Origin: Terasakiella magnetica
Lineage (GTDB): Bacteria > Pseudomonadota > Alphaproteobacteria > Rhodospirillales > Magnetospirillaceae
Assembly (NCBI GenBank): GCA_902729415.1
Contig: CACVCF010000046.1
Location: 36,305 to 100,304, forward strand
Direction: 5' to 3'
DNA length: 64,000 bases
Shown here one piece after another: positions 44,946 through 57,831 of this stretch (positions are counted from its first letter, which is position 1; the number at the start of each line of letters is the position of its first letter). The position numbers and the translations under genes were made by a program. The notes under the pieces were generated by a model. The model was not told the origin of the DNA, did not search any database, and was given only the letters and a program-made list of their open reading frames with translations.

Positions 44946-45249
44946 AGACCACGACGCCTTCCGTCAGAACCGTATGGGCAAAGGAGCCGACGGCGCGGGC
45001 GCGGGCATTCAGCGCCCCCTCGCGGCAGGGCACCACATCGGCGGAAAAGCCCTTGCGCGCCTCATAGCGTCGGCGCCAGGACATGCTGTCGGCGGCGGCA
45101 TCGTCGTCGAGAACAACCACCAGATCGAAGTCGCTATCCGTGCGGTGGTCGCCTCGGGCGCGGCTGCCGAACAGAATGACCCGACGCGGCCCGAACACGG
45201 AAACCACCTGTCGCAACAACGCCCCAGGTACGGCTTCGGCAATCCCCAT
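44932..45249 (-). CDS. MNT-type nucleotidyltransferase (partner of the HEPN gene)
   Basis: 105 residues. Nucleotidyltransferase signature VILFGSRARGDHRTDSDFDL (about residues 24-43), the GSx10DxD pattern of minimal nucleotidyltransferases. In known MNT/HEPN pairs this protein AMPylates and neutralises the HEPN ribonuclease. Intact here, although its partner is frameshifted. The 153-base gap up to glyQ holds no other gene. Confidence 0.85.
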   Translation of the reverse strand: MGIAEAVPGALLRQVVSVFGPRRVILFGSRARGDHRTDSDFDLVVVLDDDAAADSMSWRRRYEARKGFSADVVPCREGALNARARAVGSFAHTVLTEGVVVYERS

Positions 45250-45402
45250 GGCAGCCGGTCTCTCCCGTTATTCAAAGGGCAGGATAGCATTTTTCTGTAT
45301 CGTGTCCCACTCGCCCGTTCCGCCCCGCCCTTGACCGGATTCGAGACGGTCGTTAGGGTTGCGGCAGATTTGACCTAACCCCTTTCAGAATGGCGGATTC
45401 CC

Positions 45403-46284
45403 ATGGCCGTGATTGGCGCGAAGAAGCCCAGTTTCCAAAGCCTGATTCTGACCCTGCAGAATTTCTGGGCCGAGCAGGGCTGTCTCATCCTCCAGCCTTA
45501 TGACATGGAGGTCGGCGCGGGTACCTTCCATCCGGCGACCACGCTCCGCGCCCTGGGGCCGGACAAGTGGAAATGCGCTTATGTCCAGCCGTCGCGCCGC
45601 CCCAAGGACGGGCGCTATGGCGAGAATCCCAACCGGCTGCAGCATTACTACCAGTATCAGGCCCTGCTGAAGCCCAGCCCGCAGAACGCGCAGGAGCTTT
45701 ACCTCGACAGCCTGCGCTGCCTGGGCATCGATCCCCTGGCCCACGACATCCGCTTCGTGGAAGACGACTGGGAAAGCCCGACGCTGGGCGCCTGGGGCCT
45801 GGGCTGGGAAGTGTGGTGCGACGGCATGGAAGTCACCCAGTTCACCTATTTCCAGCAGGTGGGCGGCATCGAATGCGATCCGGTGGCGGTGGAACTGACC
45901 TACGGGCTGGAGCGCCTTGCCATGTATATCCAGGGGGTGGAAAACGTCTATGACCTGGATTTCAACGGCGACGGCGTGTCCTACGGCGACGTGTTCCTGC
46001 AGGCGGAGAAGGAATATTCCGCCCATAATTTCGAATACGCCGACACCGATATGCTGCTGCAGCACTTCCTCGACGCCGAGCGGGAATGCGAAAACCTGCT
46101 GAAGGCCGGGCTGGCCCTGCCCGCCTATGATCAGTGCATCAAGGCCAGCCATCGCTTCAATCTGCTGGACGCCCGCGGCGTCATCTCCGTCACCGAACGC
46201 CAGGCCTATATCGGCCGCGTCCGCGCCCTTGCCAAAGCCTGTTGCGAAGGCTGGCTGGCCTCTCGCGCTCCCAAGGAGGCCTGA
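45403..46284 (+). CDS. glyQ: glycyl-tRNA synthetase alpha subunit
   Basis: 293 residues, standard for the alpha2-beta2 bacterial enzyme. Carries the class II catalytic core: [46 protein letters not shown] and [18 protein letters not shown]. Charges tRNA-Gly together with GlyS. Three bases separate it from glyS. Confidence 0.98.
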   Translation: MAVIGAKKPSFQSLILTLQNFWAEQGCLILQPYDMEVGAGTFHPATTLRALGPDKWKCAYVQPSRRPKDGRYGENPNRLQHYYQYQALLKPSPQNAQELYLDSLRCLGIDPLAHDIRFVEDDWESPTLGAWGLGWEVWCDGMEVTQFTYFQQVGGIECDPVAVELTYGLERLAMYIQGVENVYDLDFNGDGVSYGDVFLQAEKEYSAHNFEYADTDMLLQHFLDAERECENLLKAGLALPAYDQCIKASHRFNLLDARGVISVTERQAYIGRVRALAKACCEGWLASRAPKEA

Positions 46285-46287
46285 TCC

Positions 46288-48357
46288 ATGGCCGAGTTGC
46301 TGCTTGAAATCCTGTCCGAGGAAATCCCCGCCCGCATGCAGGCCAGGGCCGCCGAGGATCTGCACAAGCTGGTCACCGATGGCCTGGCCAGGAACGGCAT
46401 CACCTTCGAGGCCGCGCGCTCTTACGTGACGCCGCGGCGGCTGGTGCTGGTGATCGAAGGTCTGCCCCTGGCCGGTCCCGACGTGTCGGAAGAACGGCGC
46501 GGTCCCCGCGTCGGCTCGCCCGCCCAGGCCATGGAGGGCTTCCTCAAATCCACCGGCATGGCGGAAAACCAGCTGGAACAGCGCGACACCGGCAAGGGCG
46601 TGTTCTATTTCGCGGTGATCAACCGCAAGGGCCGCCCCACCGCCGACGTGCTAAAGGAAACCATCGAGGAGGCCATGGCCGCCTTCCCCTGGCCGAAATC
46701 CATGCGCTGGGGCGCCAATACGGTGCGCTGGGTGCGCCCGGTCCAGTCCATCATCTGCCTGCTGGGGGGCAAGGTGGTGCCGGTGAGCTTTGGCCCCGTC
46801 GCGGCGGGCGATCTCACCGCCGGTCATCGGTTCCTGGCTCCGGAAAGCTTCCGGGTGAGCAATTTCGCCGAATACCTCGCCAAGCTGACCCACGCCAAGG
46901 TCATGCTGGACCCGGTGGAACGCCGCCACGCCATCTTGTCGGGAGCCGAGGCCATCGCCGCCGCCGAGGGCCTGACGCTGAAGGCCGATGACGGCCTGCT
47001 GGCCGAGGTCACCGGTCTGGTGGAATGGCCGGTTCCCCTGGTGGGCAGCATCGACGATTCCTTCATGGACGTACCAGCCGAGGTGCTGATCACCTCCATG
47101 CGCTCACATCAGAAATATTTCTCGCTGCTGAAGGCCGACGGCTCGCTGGCGCCGCGCTTCGTGGTCATCTCCAACATGGAGACCACCGACGGCGGCAAGG
47201 CGGTGGTGGCGGGCAATCAGCGGGTGCTGCGGGCGCGCCTGTCCGACGCTAAGTTCTTCTGGGACACCGACCGCAAGCATCGCCTGGATTCGCGTCTGGC
47301 CAAGCTGGCCGAGCGCACCTTCTACGCCAGCCTCGGCACTCTGCTGCAAAAGGTCCACCGCATGGAGACCCTGGCCAGCGCCCTGGCCGCCCATGTTCCG
47401 GGCGCCGATGCCGCCGATGTCGGCCGCGCCGCCTATCTGGCCAAGGCCGATCTGTCCACCGAGATGGTGGGCGAGTTCCCCGAGCTTCAGGGCATCATGG
47501 GGCGCTATTACGCCCTCAATGACGGCGAGAAGCCCGAGGTGGCCGAGGCCATCGCCGCCCATTACTCGCCGGTGGGACCGTCGGATTCCTGTCCCGCCGC
47601 CCCGGTTTCGGTGGCGGTGGCCCTGGCCGACAAGATCGATTCCCTGGTGGGCTTTTTCGCCATCAATGAAAAGCCCACCGGCTCGAAGGACCCCTTTGCG
47701 CTGCGCCGCGCCGCGTTGGGCGTCATCCGCCTGGTGATGGAGAACGGGCTGCGCCTGCCGCTGCGGTCGGCATTCGAACAGGCCCACGGCCTGTTCGTCT
47801 CCGGCCTGTCGGAAGGCAGCGCCGAGACCGCCCAATCCCTGCTGGACTTCTTCGCCGACCGCCTGAAAGTGGCGCTGAAGGAAAAGGGCGTCCGCCACGA
47901 CCTGATCGATTCCATCTTCGCCCTGGGCGGCGAGGATGATCTGGTGCGGCTGCTGAAACGGGTGGATGCGCTGGGTGCCTTCCTGGCCAGCGATGACGGC
48001 GCCAACCTGCTGATCGCCTATCGCCGCGCCGCCAATATCGTGCGCATCGAAGAAAAGAAGGACGGCAAGGCCAGTGACGGCGCCCTCGACGCCGCCTTGC
48101 TGAGGCTGCCCGAGGAAAAAGCCCTGGCCGAGGCCCTGGCCTCGGTCGGCCCGGCAGTGGATAAGGCCCTGACCGCCGAGGACTTCGCCGCCGCCATGTC
48201 GGCGCTGGCCCGTCTGCGCCGTCCGGTGGATTCGTTCTTCGACAAGGTCACCGTCAATGCCGACGAGGCCGACCTGCGCGCCAACCGTCTTTGCCTGCTC
48301 GCCCAGATCGGCGGCGTGATGGGACGACTGGCTGACTTCTCCAAGGTCGAGGGATAA
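46288..48357 (+). CDS. glyS: glycyl-tRNA synthetase beta subunit
   Basis: 689 residues, normal length. N-terminal [18 protein letters not shown] is diagnostic, followed by [30 protein letters not shown] and the C-terminal anticodon-binding helices. Provides tRNA recognition to GlyQ. A nested hairpin lies after its stop. Confidence 0.98.
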   Translation: MAELLLEILSEEIPARMQARAAEDLHKLVTDGLARNGITFEAARSYVTPRRLVLVIEGLPLAGPDVSEERRGPRVGSPAQAMEGFLKSTGMAENQLEQRDTGKGVFYFAVINRKGRPTADVLKETIEEAMAAFPWPKSMRWGANTVRWVRPVQSIICLLGGKVVPVSFGPVAAGDLTAGHRFLAPESFRVSNFAEYLAKLTHAKVMLDPVERRHAILSGAEAIAAAEGLTLKADDGLLAEVTGLVEWPVPLVGSIDDSFMDVPAEVLITSMRSHQKYFSLLKADGSLAPRFVVISNMETTDGGKAVVAGNQRVLRARLSDAKFFWDTDRKHRLDSRLAKLAERTFYASLGTLLQKVHRMETLASALAAHVPGADAADVGRAAYLAKADLSTEMVGEFPELQGIMGRYYALNDGEKPEVAEAIAAHYSPVGPSDSCPAAPVSVAVALADKIDSLVGFFAINEKPTGSKDPFALRRAALGVIRLVMENGLRLPLRSAFEQAHGLFVSGLSEGSAETAQSLLDFFADRLKVALKEKGVRHDLIDSIFALGGEDDLVRLLKRVDALGAFLASDDGANLLIAYRRAANIVRIEEKKDGKASDGALDAALLRLPEEKALAEALASVGPAVDKALTAEDFAAAMSALARLRRPVDSFFDKVTVNADEADLRANRLCLLAQIGGVMGRLADFSKVEG

Positions 48358-48362
48358 GATAC

Positions 48363-48395
48363 CGCCTTCCCCTGGGAAATCCCCAAGGGAAGGCG
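48363..48395 (+). other. nested hairpin between glyS and ppdK
   Basis: Outer stem CGCCTTCCC / GGGAAGGCG (48363-48371 with 48387-48395) and inner GGG/CCC pairing around AAAT. It follows the glyS stop by six bases. No T-run; possible weak terminator or processing site. Confidence 0.5.
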
Positions 48396-48442
48396 CATGA
48401 TGGTTCCATAATGTACCAGCCCAACAGGGAGCAGAGACGACC

Positions 48443-51127
<2,685 letters not shown>

Positions 51128-51148
51128 TCATAGGGATCAAACCTCCGG

Positions 51149-51172
51149 AAAAGGCCCCGCAAGGGGCCTTTT
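51149..51172 (+). terminator. Rho-independent terminator of ppdK
   Basis: Perfect 10-bp stem AAAAGGCCCC / GGGGCCTTTT with a GCAA tetraloop, ending in a TTTTC run; 21 bases after the ppdK stop. Confidence 0.95.
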
Positions 51173-51266
51173 CTTGTTGGAAGATGCACCATACGAAAGG
51201 CGTGGTCGAACCCCCGCTGATTTGCTAGGGTGACCTGTGGGACTTCCCTCAAAGGAGGATAGCTGC

Positions 51267-51674
51267 ATGACCGAGTTGGAAACGGACGAGTTTATCGGAT
51301 GGATGTCCGGCAAGGTCTTCATGGTGGTGGAAGACGCCACCAGTTCCCGGCTGCTCGAAGCGGCGCTGCTGCGCAGCATGGGGGCCCAAAAGGTTCTGGC
51401 CGCCGTGGACGGCAATGACGCCCTTGCCAAGCTGACCCAGGCTGACCCCGTTCCCGACATTCTCATCTGTGACTGGATGATGCCGGGTCTGGACGGCATC
51501 GGCCTGCTGACCGAAGCTAAAAAGCGCTATCCCGCCATCCGGGTTGTCATGCTGACCGCCAAGGGTGAAATGGACGACGTCAAGCTGGCACGGACCATGG
51601 GAGCCGACGGCTATGTCGCCAAACCCTTCACCCGTGAAGGCCTGGTATCAGCCTTGAAGCGATTGATGACCTGA
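51267..51674 (+). CDS. CheY-like single-domain response regulator
   Basis: 135 residues from the ATG at 51267 (AAAGGAGG upstream). Receiver domain only: acidic residues in VFMVVEDATSS, phospho-acceptor Asp in ILICDWMMPGLDG, Thr in VVMLTAKGE and Lys in GYVAKPFTREG. A short acidic N-terminal extension precedes the domain. No output domain, so it probably acts by protein contact. Near a STAS protein and a histidine kinase that may phosphorylate it. Confidence 0.9.
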   Translation: MTELETDEFIGWMSGKVFMVVEDATSSRLLEAALLRSMGAQKVLAAVDGNDALAKLTQADPVPDILICDWMMPGLDGIGLLTEAKKRYPAIRVVMLTAKGEMDDVKLARTMGADGYVAKPFTREGLVSALKRLMT

Positions 51675-51714
51675 CCCTCGGGAAACGAAATCTATCATCC
51701 CTCTAAGCCTGTGA

Positions 51715-51720
51715 TATAAT
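51715..51720 (+). promoter_or_regulatory. possible -10 element for the STAS gene
   Basis: A perfect TATAAT 61 bases before the GTG start, in the 107-base gap after the CheY-like gene. No clear -35 element. Confidence 0.3.
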
Positions 51721-51781
51721 GTGTCGGTATGGGGCTAAGTAATTCGCCGATAGAGCGAAGCCCCCCGATACGGAGGGACGG

Positions 51782-52090
51782 GTGATCAAAGTTCAATACT
51801 CAGAGCGCAATGGCGAGACAATCGTTGCTTTCAACGGTCAACTCAACTTTGCCGCGAATGAAGAAATCCAGCGCGTCATCGAAAAGCTGTCGGACCAGAA
51901 AAACAGAAATGTTGAATTTGATCTTGACGGTGTTTCGCACATCGATTCGGTCGGATTGGGCATGCTGTATATTGCCCAGGAAGAGCTGAGTGCCCGTGGT
52001 TCTAAGTTGAGGCTGGTGCGCCCCAGGGATGGGGTTAATCGCTTATTGCAATTAACCGACGCCTATCGCACCTTTGAGATCGTCGGCTGA
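51782..52090 (+). CDS. STAS-domain anti-sigma factor antagonist
   Basis: 102 residues from a GTG start with GGAGGG upstream. STAS fold; the segment FDLDGVSHIDSVGLGMLYIA holds the Ser that is phosphorylated in SpoIIAA/RsbV-type proteins, preceded by Asp as in the family. Such proteins are switched by a serine kinase and phosphatase. Neither is encoded next to it. With the neighbouring CheY-like protein and kinase it suggests a partner-switching module, without proof. Confidence 0.85.
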   Translation: MIKVQYSERNGETIVAFNGQLNFAANEEIQRVIEKLSDQKNRNVEFDLDGVSHIDSVGLGMLYIAQEELSARGSKLRLVRPRDGVNRLLQLTDAYRTFEIVG

Positions 52091-52224
52091 TCCTGTGCCC
52101 GATCTTAAAATCAGCAACATTACTCACGGAAGAGGGCTCGAATATCGAGCCTCGCAAGACATTGGCAAATAATTATTTCAAATGTTTTTTGCGAAACTGA
52201 ATTTTCAGATGCCACAACGGGAAC

Positions 52225-52230
52225 TATAAT
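52225..52230 (+). promoter_or_regulatory. possible -10 element for the histidine kinase gene
   Basis: TATAAT 67 bases before the kinase start codon; TTTTCA lies 17 bases further upstream as a weak -35 candidate. The gap 52091-52297 is AT-richer than its surroundings and shows no gene. Confidence 0.4.
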
Positions 52231-52297
52231 GAGGACACCAATTTTACCACACCTGGGATAGATCAAGCATTATGCCGTACCATCGCCGAGGCCCCTG

Positions 52298-54922
52298 ATG
52301 TTCCTGGGGCGCTCGATCAAAATCAGAATCACGGTTCTGTTTTTTGTATCCTTCCTCATTGTGGGATGGATCATCAGTTTCCTGCTTGCGCGCTCGCTTC
52401 AGACGGATATCGAGGAATTGCTGTCGCAGCAGCAATTCTCCATGGTCACCACCCTGACCGATGAGATTGACCAGAAGATCCGCCTTCAGGTGGACGCCCT
52501 CGACCGGGTCGCCAATCTGATCCAGCCGGAGATGATCACCGATTCCAAGGCCCTCAACACTTTTCTGGGAAATCGGATCGGGGTCCGCGGCTTCTTTTCC
52601 GGTGGTCTGGTCATCGCCAATATGGAAGGTCAGGCGGTGGCCGAGTATCCGGCCCGCAACCGCGTCGGCAGCAGCTTCACCTTCCTGCCCTTGGTACAGA
52701 ACGTTCTGAACCAGGGGGGAGGAAGCGTCCTGTCTGAACCCTTCATGGACCCGGTGCTGGGCGAACCCGCCATCAGCGTCGCCCTGCCTATCCGCCATGC
52801 CTCGGGCCGGACTCTGGGGGTGATGATCGGCATTGCCGCCATTACCCAGAATAATTTCCTGGGCAAGCTGGGCACCTACAAGATCGGACAGACCGGCGGA
52901 TTATACGTGGTCGCCCCCGGTTCGGATATGATCGTCATGTCCACCAACCGGCACCGCGCCTTCACCCAGGCCCCAGCCCGTGGCAGCAATACCATGCTCG
53001 ACCGCTTCCGCGACGGATATGAAGGTTCGGGCGTCACCGTCAGTTCGGTCGACCTTGAGGAGCTGACATCGGGACGGCGGATTCCCGTGACCGGCTGGAT
53101 TCTGGTTGCCCGCCTACCCACCTCCGAGGCGTTTGAACCTATCGCCCGCATGAAGAACCACCTGATACTGGCCATGCTGGCGTTATCGCTGCTGACTGTG
53201 CCGCTGTTATGGCTGGTGGTGCGCAGATCGCTGAAACCGCTGGCCACGGCCACCTTTACCATCCGCGAAATGGTGGACGGCTCCCGCCCGTTGGGAGCGT
53301 TGGAGCAGCAAGCCGACGCCGAGGTTGGTGATATCCTCTCCGCCTTCAACGCCCTACAAGCCAAATTACGCAAGACCGAGCACAGCCTGCGCGAGCGTGA
53401 GGAGGTTTACCGCAAACTGTTCGACGGCTGCCGTGCCGTGGAAATGCTGATCGACCCCGCCGATGGGCGGATCGTCGATGCCAATGCCGCCGCCAGCGCC
53501 TATTACGGCTGGACCCACGACCAGCTACTGCGCATGCATATCAGTGACATCAACACCCTGAGCCCGGATAAACTGGCCCAGGAGATGGAGCTGGCGTGCA
53601 AACAGGAACGGGATTATTTCCGCTTCTGCCATCGCCTCGCCTCGGGTGCGACCCGAGAGGTGGAAGCCTGGGCCGGCCCCATCGAGCTGGGCGAACGCAA
53701 GTTGCTTTGCTCCATCATCCACGATGTCTCGGAACGGGTGAAGGCCGAGCGCGACGTCCACCGTCTGCTGGAATTCCGCCGCGCCATTCTCGATGGTGCC
53801 GGGGCGTCCATCATCGCCACCGATATTGACGGCACGATTTTGCATTTCAACCCCACCGCCGAACAATGGCTGGGTTATGCCGCCGATGACATGGTTGGTC
53901 GCCAGACCCCCATGGTCATCCACGACCCAGCCGAAATGATGGAGCGGGCCAACCGCCTCAGCGTCGAATTGGGTGGCCGTGTCCCCGTGGGGTTCGAGAC
54001 CTTCGTCGCCAGTATCCTTCACGGCAATAGCTCCGACACCGATGAGTGGACCTATATCCGCAAGGACGGCAGCCGGTTCCGGGTTCTGCTGACCATTACC
54101 GCCCTCTACGATGAGGGCGGGGACCTCAGCGGCTTTCTCGGCATCGCCCACGATATTACCGAGCGCCTGGAGATGGAGCGTGAGCTTCAGCGCTCCAACA
54201 CCGAACTCGAACACTTCGCCTATGTGGCCTCCCACGATCTGCGCCAGCCCTTGCGTATGATCAGCAGCTATCTGACCCTGTTGGATCGCAAGATCGGCCC
54301 CCATCTGGCACAAGAAGACCGCGAAAGCTTCGCCTTCGCCGTGGACGGGGCGCGGCGCATGGACCGCATGATCACCGACCTTCTCGCCTATTCCCGCATC
54401 GGACGGGGCAACGAAGCCATGGCGTCGGTTCCCCTGGACAACGCCATCGACTTTGCCGTCCGAAGCCTGTCGGCCGCCATTGCCGAGGCGGGGGCCGAGA
54501 TCGTCGTGATATCCCCGTTGCCGGTGGTGGTGTGCAATCCGGTGGAGATCGAGCGCCTGTTCCAGAACCTGATCGCCAATGCAGTCAAGTTCCGGGCGGA
54601 AGGACGGGCGGTAAAAGTGGAAATCAGTTGGAGACAGACCGCCGACGAGTGGATCATCTCGATCAAGGATAACGGCATCGGTATCGCCAAGGACGATCAG
54701 CCCCGCCTGTTCCAGGTATTCCAACGGCTGGTGCCGCGGGCACAATACGATGGCACCGGCATCGGCTTGGCCTCATGCCGCAAGATCGCCGAGCATTGCG
54801 GTGGCCGCATCTGGCTGGACTCGGAACAAGGCCAGGGCAGCACCTTCCACGTCGCCTTGCCCATACGCCCGCATCAACAGGGCACAGCCCCCCCCGTCAG
54901 CGTTCACCCCGGTCGAGGATAG
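52298..54922 (+). CDS. sensor histidine kinase with Cache, HAMP-like and two PAS domains
   Basis: 874 residues. Membrane segment (about 11-31), periplasmic double-Cache region (about 35-285), second membrane segment (about 290-312), HAMP-like linker, PAS domains (about 370-490 and 500-625), HisKA-type phosphorylation helix with VASHDLRQPLRMISSY and HATPase_c with NLIANAVKF, DNGIGIAKD and GTGIGLASC. The phytochrome-like kinase core (HDLRQPL) is typical of the HWE-unrelated HisKA group. No receiver domain; the CheY-like protein at 51267 is a candidate partner. Confidence 0.9.
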   Translation: MFLGRSIKIRITVLFFVSFLIVGWIISFLLARSLQTDIEELLSQQQFSMVTTLTDEIDQKIRLQVDALDRVANLIQPEMITDSKALNTFLGNRIGVRGFFSGGLVIANMEGQAVAEYPARNRVGSSFTFLPLVQNVLNQGGGSVLSEPFMDPVLGEPAISVALPIRHASGRTLGVMIGIAAITQNNFLGKLGTYKIGQTGGLYVVAPGSDMIVMSTNRHRAFTQAPARGSNTMLDRFRDGYEGSGVTVSSVDLEELTSGRRIPVTGWILVARLPTSEAFEPIARMKNHLILAMLALSLLTVPLLWLVVRRSLKPLATATFTIREMVDGSRPLGALEQQADAEVGDILSAFNALQAKLRKTEHSLREREEVYRKLFDGCRAVEMLIDPADGRIVDANAAASAYYGWTHDQLLRMHISDINTLSPDKLAQEMELACKQERDYFRFCHRLASGATREVEAWAGPIELGERKLLCSIIHDVSERVKAERDVHRLLEFRRAILDGAGASIIATDIDGTILHFNPTAEQWLGYAADDMVGRQTPMVIHDPAEMMERANRLSVELGGRVPVGFETFVASILHGNSSDTDEWTYIRKDGSRFRVLLTITALYDEGGDLSGFLGIAHDITERLEMERELQRSNTELEHFAYVASHDLRQPLRMISSYLTLLDRKIGPHLAQEDRESFAFAVDGARRMDRMITDLLAYSRIGRGNEAMASVPLDNAIDFAVRSLSAAIAEAGAEIVVISPLPVVVCNPVEIERLFQNLIANAVKFRAEGRAVKVEISWRQTADEWIISIKDNGIGIAKDDQPRLFQVFQRLVPRAQYDGTGIGLASCRKIAEHCGGRIWLDSEQGQGSTFHVALPIRPHQQGTAPPVSVHPGRG

Positions 54923-55571
54923 CGCGGGCCAGCGGCACCGTCACCGCTCGTCCGCCGCTGAGCGCGGCGCGGTCCAGCCGGTCCACCAGCCCGAGCGCCG
55001 CTGCGAAGCTGCGCTCCATACGGCCGAGCAGATAGAGAATCACATCCTCGGCGATCCGGATCTGGCGGTCGGCGAACAGCTTGACCAACACCGCCGCCAG
55101 AATGGCATCATCGGGCGCGCCGATACCGATGGCGGTCATGGCGTTAAGGCGCGAGCGCAGATCAGCCAGGACGATCGGCCAGGCCGAGGGCGCCAGACGA
55201 CCGGTCAGCAGCAGAGTGCGCCCGGTCTCGCGGGCCAGATTGACCAGATGGAACAGAGCCACCTCATTCAGCTGGACCCGGTCGCAATCCTCCAGGATCA
55301 GAACCGGCGCCGCCTCCAGCAGGCGGGGCGGATCTTCCACTCCCATGGCAGCCACATCGACAAAGACGGCGGCACTGGTCTGGGCGAAGATATGGGCGAG
55401 ATGGGTCTTGCCGCTTCCCGCCGGGCCATACACCGCCAAAGCGGGGGTCGGCCAGTTAGGCCAGCGCTCCAGCCAGGCCCAGGCCGCCTCGTTGCAGGGC
55501 GCGACAAGAAAATCGCCCTCCGACAAGGCCGGGCAATGCCCGAAATCAAGCGGAAGCTGCACCTCGGTCAT
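54897..55571 (-). CDS. hda: Hda-like DnaA-related replication regulator
   Basis: 224 residues. N-terminal MTEVQLPLDFG resembles the QL-x-LPL-F-type clamp-binding motif of Hda. AAA+ core with Walker A VYGPAGSGKTHLAH (about residue 50) and Walker B VLILEDCDRV; no DnaA DNA-binding domain IV, so not DnaA. Hda promotes ATP hydrolysis by DnaA on the sliding clamp. The start overlaps the end of the upstream transporter gene by four bases. The 3' end overlaps the convergent kinase gene by 26 bases. Confidence 0.85.
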   Translation of the reverse strand: MTEVQLPLDFGHCPALSEGDFLVAPCNEAAWAWLERWPNWPTPALAVYGPAGSGKTHLAHIFAQTSAAVFVDVAAMGVEDPPRLLEAAPVLILEDCDRVQLNEVALFHLVNLARETGRTLLLTGRLAPSAWPIVLADLRSRLNAMTAIGIGAPDDAILAAVLVKLFADRQIRIAEDVILYLLGRMERSFAAALGLVDRLDRAALSGGRAVTVPLARAILDRGER

Positions 55572-56668
55572 GGCTGGCCGTCAGGCCCTCCGCCGGTATA
55601 GAGCGAGCTTTTCATATAGTTCTCCACCCCGAACCGGGCCAGAACCCCGATCACCGACGCCGCCGGAACCGCCAGCAGGATGCCAACAAAGCCGAACAGG
55701 GCGCCGCCCGCCAGCAGCGAGAAGATGATCCACACCGGGTGCAGTCCGACCCGATCGCCCACCAGCTTGGGCGTCAGGAAGTTGCCTTCCAGCACGTTGC
55801 CGATGGCGAACACCACCAGAACGCCGCCGATCAGGTGCAGTTCCGCGCCTTGGGCGACGGCCAGCCCCAGGCTGGCGATCAGGCCGATCAGCATGCCCAC
55901 ATAGGGCACGAAGGCGCCAAGGCCGGTCACGATGCCGATCATCAGGCCGAGGTCAAGACCGGTCAGCGTCAGGCCGAGGCCGTAAAACGTCGCCAGGGTG
56001 ATGCAGACCGTCGCCTGGCCTCGCACAAAACCGGCCAGGGTCCGGTCGATTTCCTTGAGTTCGAGGCGAATCACCTCGGCATGGTGGCGGGGCAGCCAGC
56101 CATCGACCGTATCAACCACCCGATGCCAGTCCCGCAGCAGATAAAAGGTCACCACCGGCATAATGAACAGCAGCGACAAGATGCTCATGACGGCGATGCT
56201 GCCGCTTAAGACCCCTTTGACCAAGCCCAGAACCCACCCCACCGCCGTTCCGGCATAAGCGCCCACCGAACTGCGTATTTGCTCGACATCAGCGGCGGAC
56301 AGACGGTGGTTCAATTCCTGGATCAATGGCTGCAAGCGAGCCTGCAGCGTACTGATATAGGCGGGCAGACGCTGGACGAAGGTCACCACCTGATGCTCGA
56401 TCATGGGTACCAGCAGAAATAATCCGAATCCCACCAAGGCGAAGAACACCAGGGTGATGACGGTGGTGGCGATGACACGCGACAACCCGGCGCGCTCTAA
56501 CCGTCCGGCCAACGGGTCAAGGAAATAGGCCACCGCCATGCCCGCCACGAAGGGCAACAGCACACCACGCAGCAGCCACAGCAGTACCAGGAATACCATC
56601 GCCCCCATGGCCCAGATCCGAATCCGTTGGCCTGGGGTCATGGGCAGATATAGGCGCCGATCCGGCAT
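55568..56668 (-). CDS. AI-2E family (PerM-like) membrane transporter
   Basis: 366 residues from the ATG at 56668, which overlaps the stop of the upstream gene (TAATG). About eight membrane segments: two at residues 20-65, one near 70-95, then five from 165 to the C terminus. Family phrases include AYFLDPLAGRLER, PVVTFYLLRDWHR and GNVLEGNFLTPKLVGDRVGLHP. Family members are putative exporters or permeases of unsettled substrate. The DUF2066-perM-hda order is common in alphaproteobacteria. Confidence 0.88.
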   Translation of the reverse strand: MPDRRLYLPMTPGQRIRIWAMGAMVFLVLLWLLRGVLLPFVAGMAVAYFLDPLAGRLERAGLSRVIATTVITLVFFALVGFGLFLLVPMIEHQVVTFVQRLPAYISTLQARLQPLIQELNHRLSAADVEQIRSSVGAYAGTAVGWVLGLVKGVLSGSIAVMSILSLLFIMPVVTFYLLRDWHRVVDTVDGWLPRHHAEVIRLELKEIDRTLAGFVRGQATVCITLATFYGLGLTLTGLDLGLMIGIVTGLGAFVPYVGMLIGLIASLGLAVAQGAELHLIGGVLVVFAIGNVLEGNFLTPKLVGDRVGLHPVWIIFSLLAGGALFGFVGILLAVPAASVIGVLARFGVENYMKSSLYTGGGPDGQP

Positions 56669-57753
56669 TACTTCCGCCCTCCCGTCCGTAGAGTCCAAAA
56701 TCCCTCGGTCCATTCCAAATTCAGCCCGGCGGCGGACAGCGCCGCCCGGACCTGCTCGGTCTCGCCGACAGTATGCAGCATCAGAGCCGCCTCTTCCCGC
56801 GACAGCGAGATAATCTCCCAGCGTCGGATCTGCGGCACCCGACCCAGGCGCTCGCGCACCGCCAGCCAATCCTCCAGCCCCGACAGGGGGGCCATGGCCG
56901 CCAGAGTCTGGGCACGGTCGAAGGACAGCAGGTTCTGCTGCTTGTAGGAATTATCCAGCCCCTGGGCGATATCAGCGGCGGCATGGCGCAAAGTGGCGTC
57001 CAGCCCGCCGTCGCCGAAGGGATAGGTTCTGGCCTCGAACGGCTTTAACGTGCCGGGCGGGCCGGTCAGGCTGACATCGAGGGCAGTGCCCGCGGCATTG
57101 ACCCCGGCGGTAGCCACCAGCACATCGGAGGTATGGTAGCGCGCCCCCAGGGCCGACAGACTTTCCGTATCGGCGGCCATGACCTTGTCCAGGGGCAAGG
57201 CGGCAAGATCGGCGGTGTCGCCGGTAGGAACCGCCAGCGGCACCAGGGCGCCGGTCCCAAGCGCGGTCCAGGCCGCCCGCCAGGGATTGGGATCGTCCCA
57301 CAACACCGCCTTGCCCGGCCCCTGCCCCTTGTAAAGCGGCAGCAGAACCACCGGGCGCGGCCTCGGCTCGGCATATTTGAGCCCGGCATCGCGCAGCAGC
57401 TTCTTCACGGCGGTGGCGTTATAGCGCACCGTCAACGTGGCGATATAGCGCACCGACGACGACCGCTCGTGCTCGATGGCGACGTCGCGCACATATTGGA
57501 TCGCATCGGCGTTGGGCAGCCGGATATGGTCGGCGGGGATGGTAAGGCGTTCCAGCAGGCGGCGAAAGCCTACCCGCTCGGCCTCGGCGATGGCCTGCTC
57601 CTTGGCGGCGGCCACACCGGCGGCGGTCACATCAGTGTCGATGCCCCGCACCGCATAGGCGTCAGCCGCCCGCGCCGCCACGGAAACCGCCAGCGACGGC
57701 AGGAGAAAAGCGAGAAAGATCAGCGCGACCCGAAGGCGGCGGAGAGAAGACAT
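56668..57753 (-). CDS. DUF2066-family exported protein
   Basis: 361 residues from the ATG at 57753. The signal peptide ends AARA near residue 29. The N-terminal part ([32 protein letters not shown]) is typical of DUF2066 proteins. Periplasmic; function unknown. First gene of a three-gene operon with the transporter and hda, diverging from purM 78 bases away. Confidence 0.8.
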   Translation of the reverse strand: MSSLRRLRVALIFLAFLLPSLAVSVAARAADAYAVRGIDTDVTAAGVAAAKEQAIAEAERVGFRRLLERLTIPADHIRLPNADAIQYVRDVAIEHERSSSVRYIATLTVRYNATAVKKLLRDAGLKYAEPRPRPVVLLPLYKGQGPGKAVLWDDPNPWRAAWTALGTGALVPLAVPTGDTADLAALPLDKVMAADTESLSALGARYHTSDVLVATAGVNAAGTALDVSLTGPPGTLKPFEARTYPFGDGGLDATLRHAAADIAQGLDNSYKQQNLLSFDRAQTLAAMAPLSGLEDWLAVRERLGRVPQIRRWEIISLSREEAALMLHTVGETEQVRAALSAAGLNLEWTEGFWTLRTGGRK

Positions 57754-57780
57754 TGCAAACCGTCCGGGATCAAGTATCTT
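57753..57780 (+). promoter_or_regulatory. possible purM promoter
   Basis: TTGCAA (57753-57758) and TATCTT (57775-57780) are 16 bases apart, pointing towards purM. Transcription would start near 57787, about 45 bases before the proposed ATT start. Confidence 0.4.
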
Positions 57781-57831
57781 CGGCCCAAATTCCGCGCCGA
57801 ACATACCACACCAAAGCCCACGAGGAAGCCC

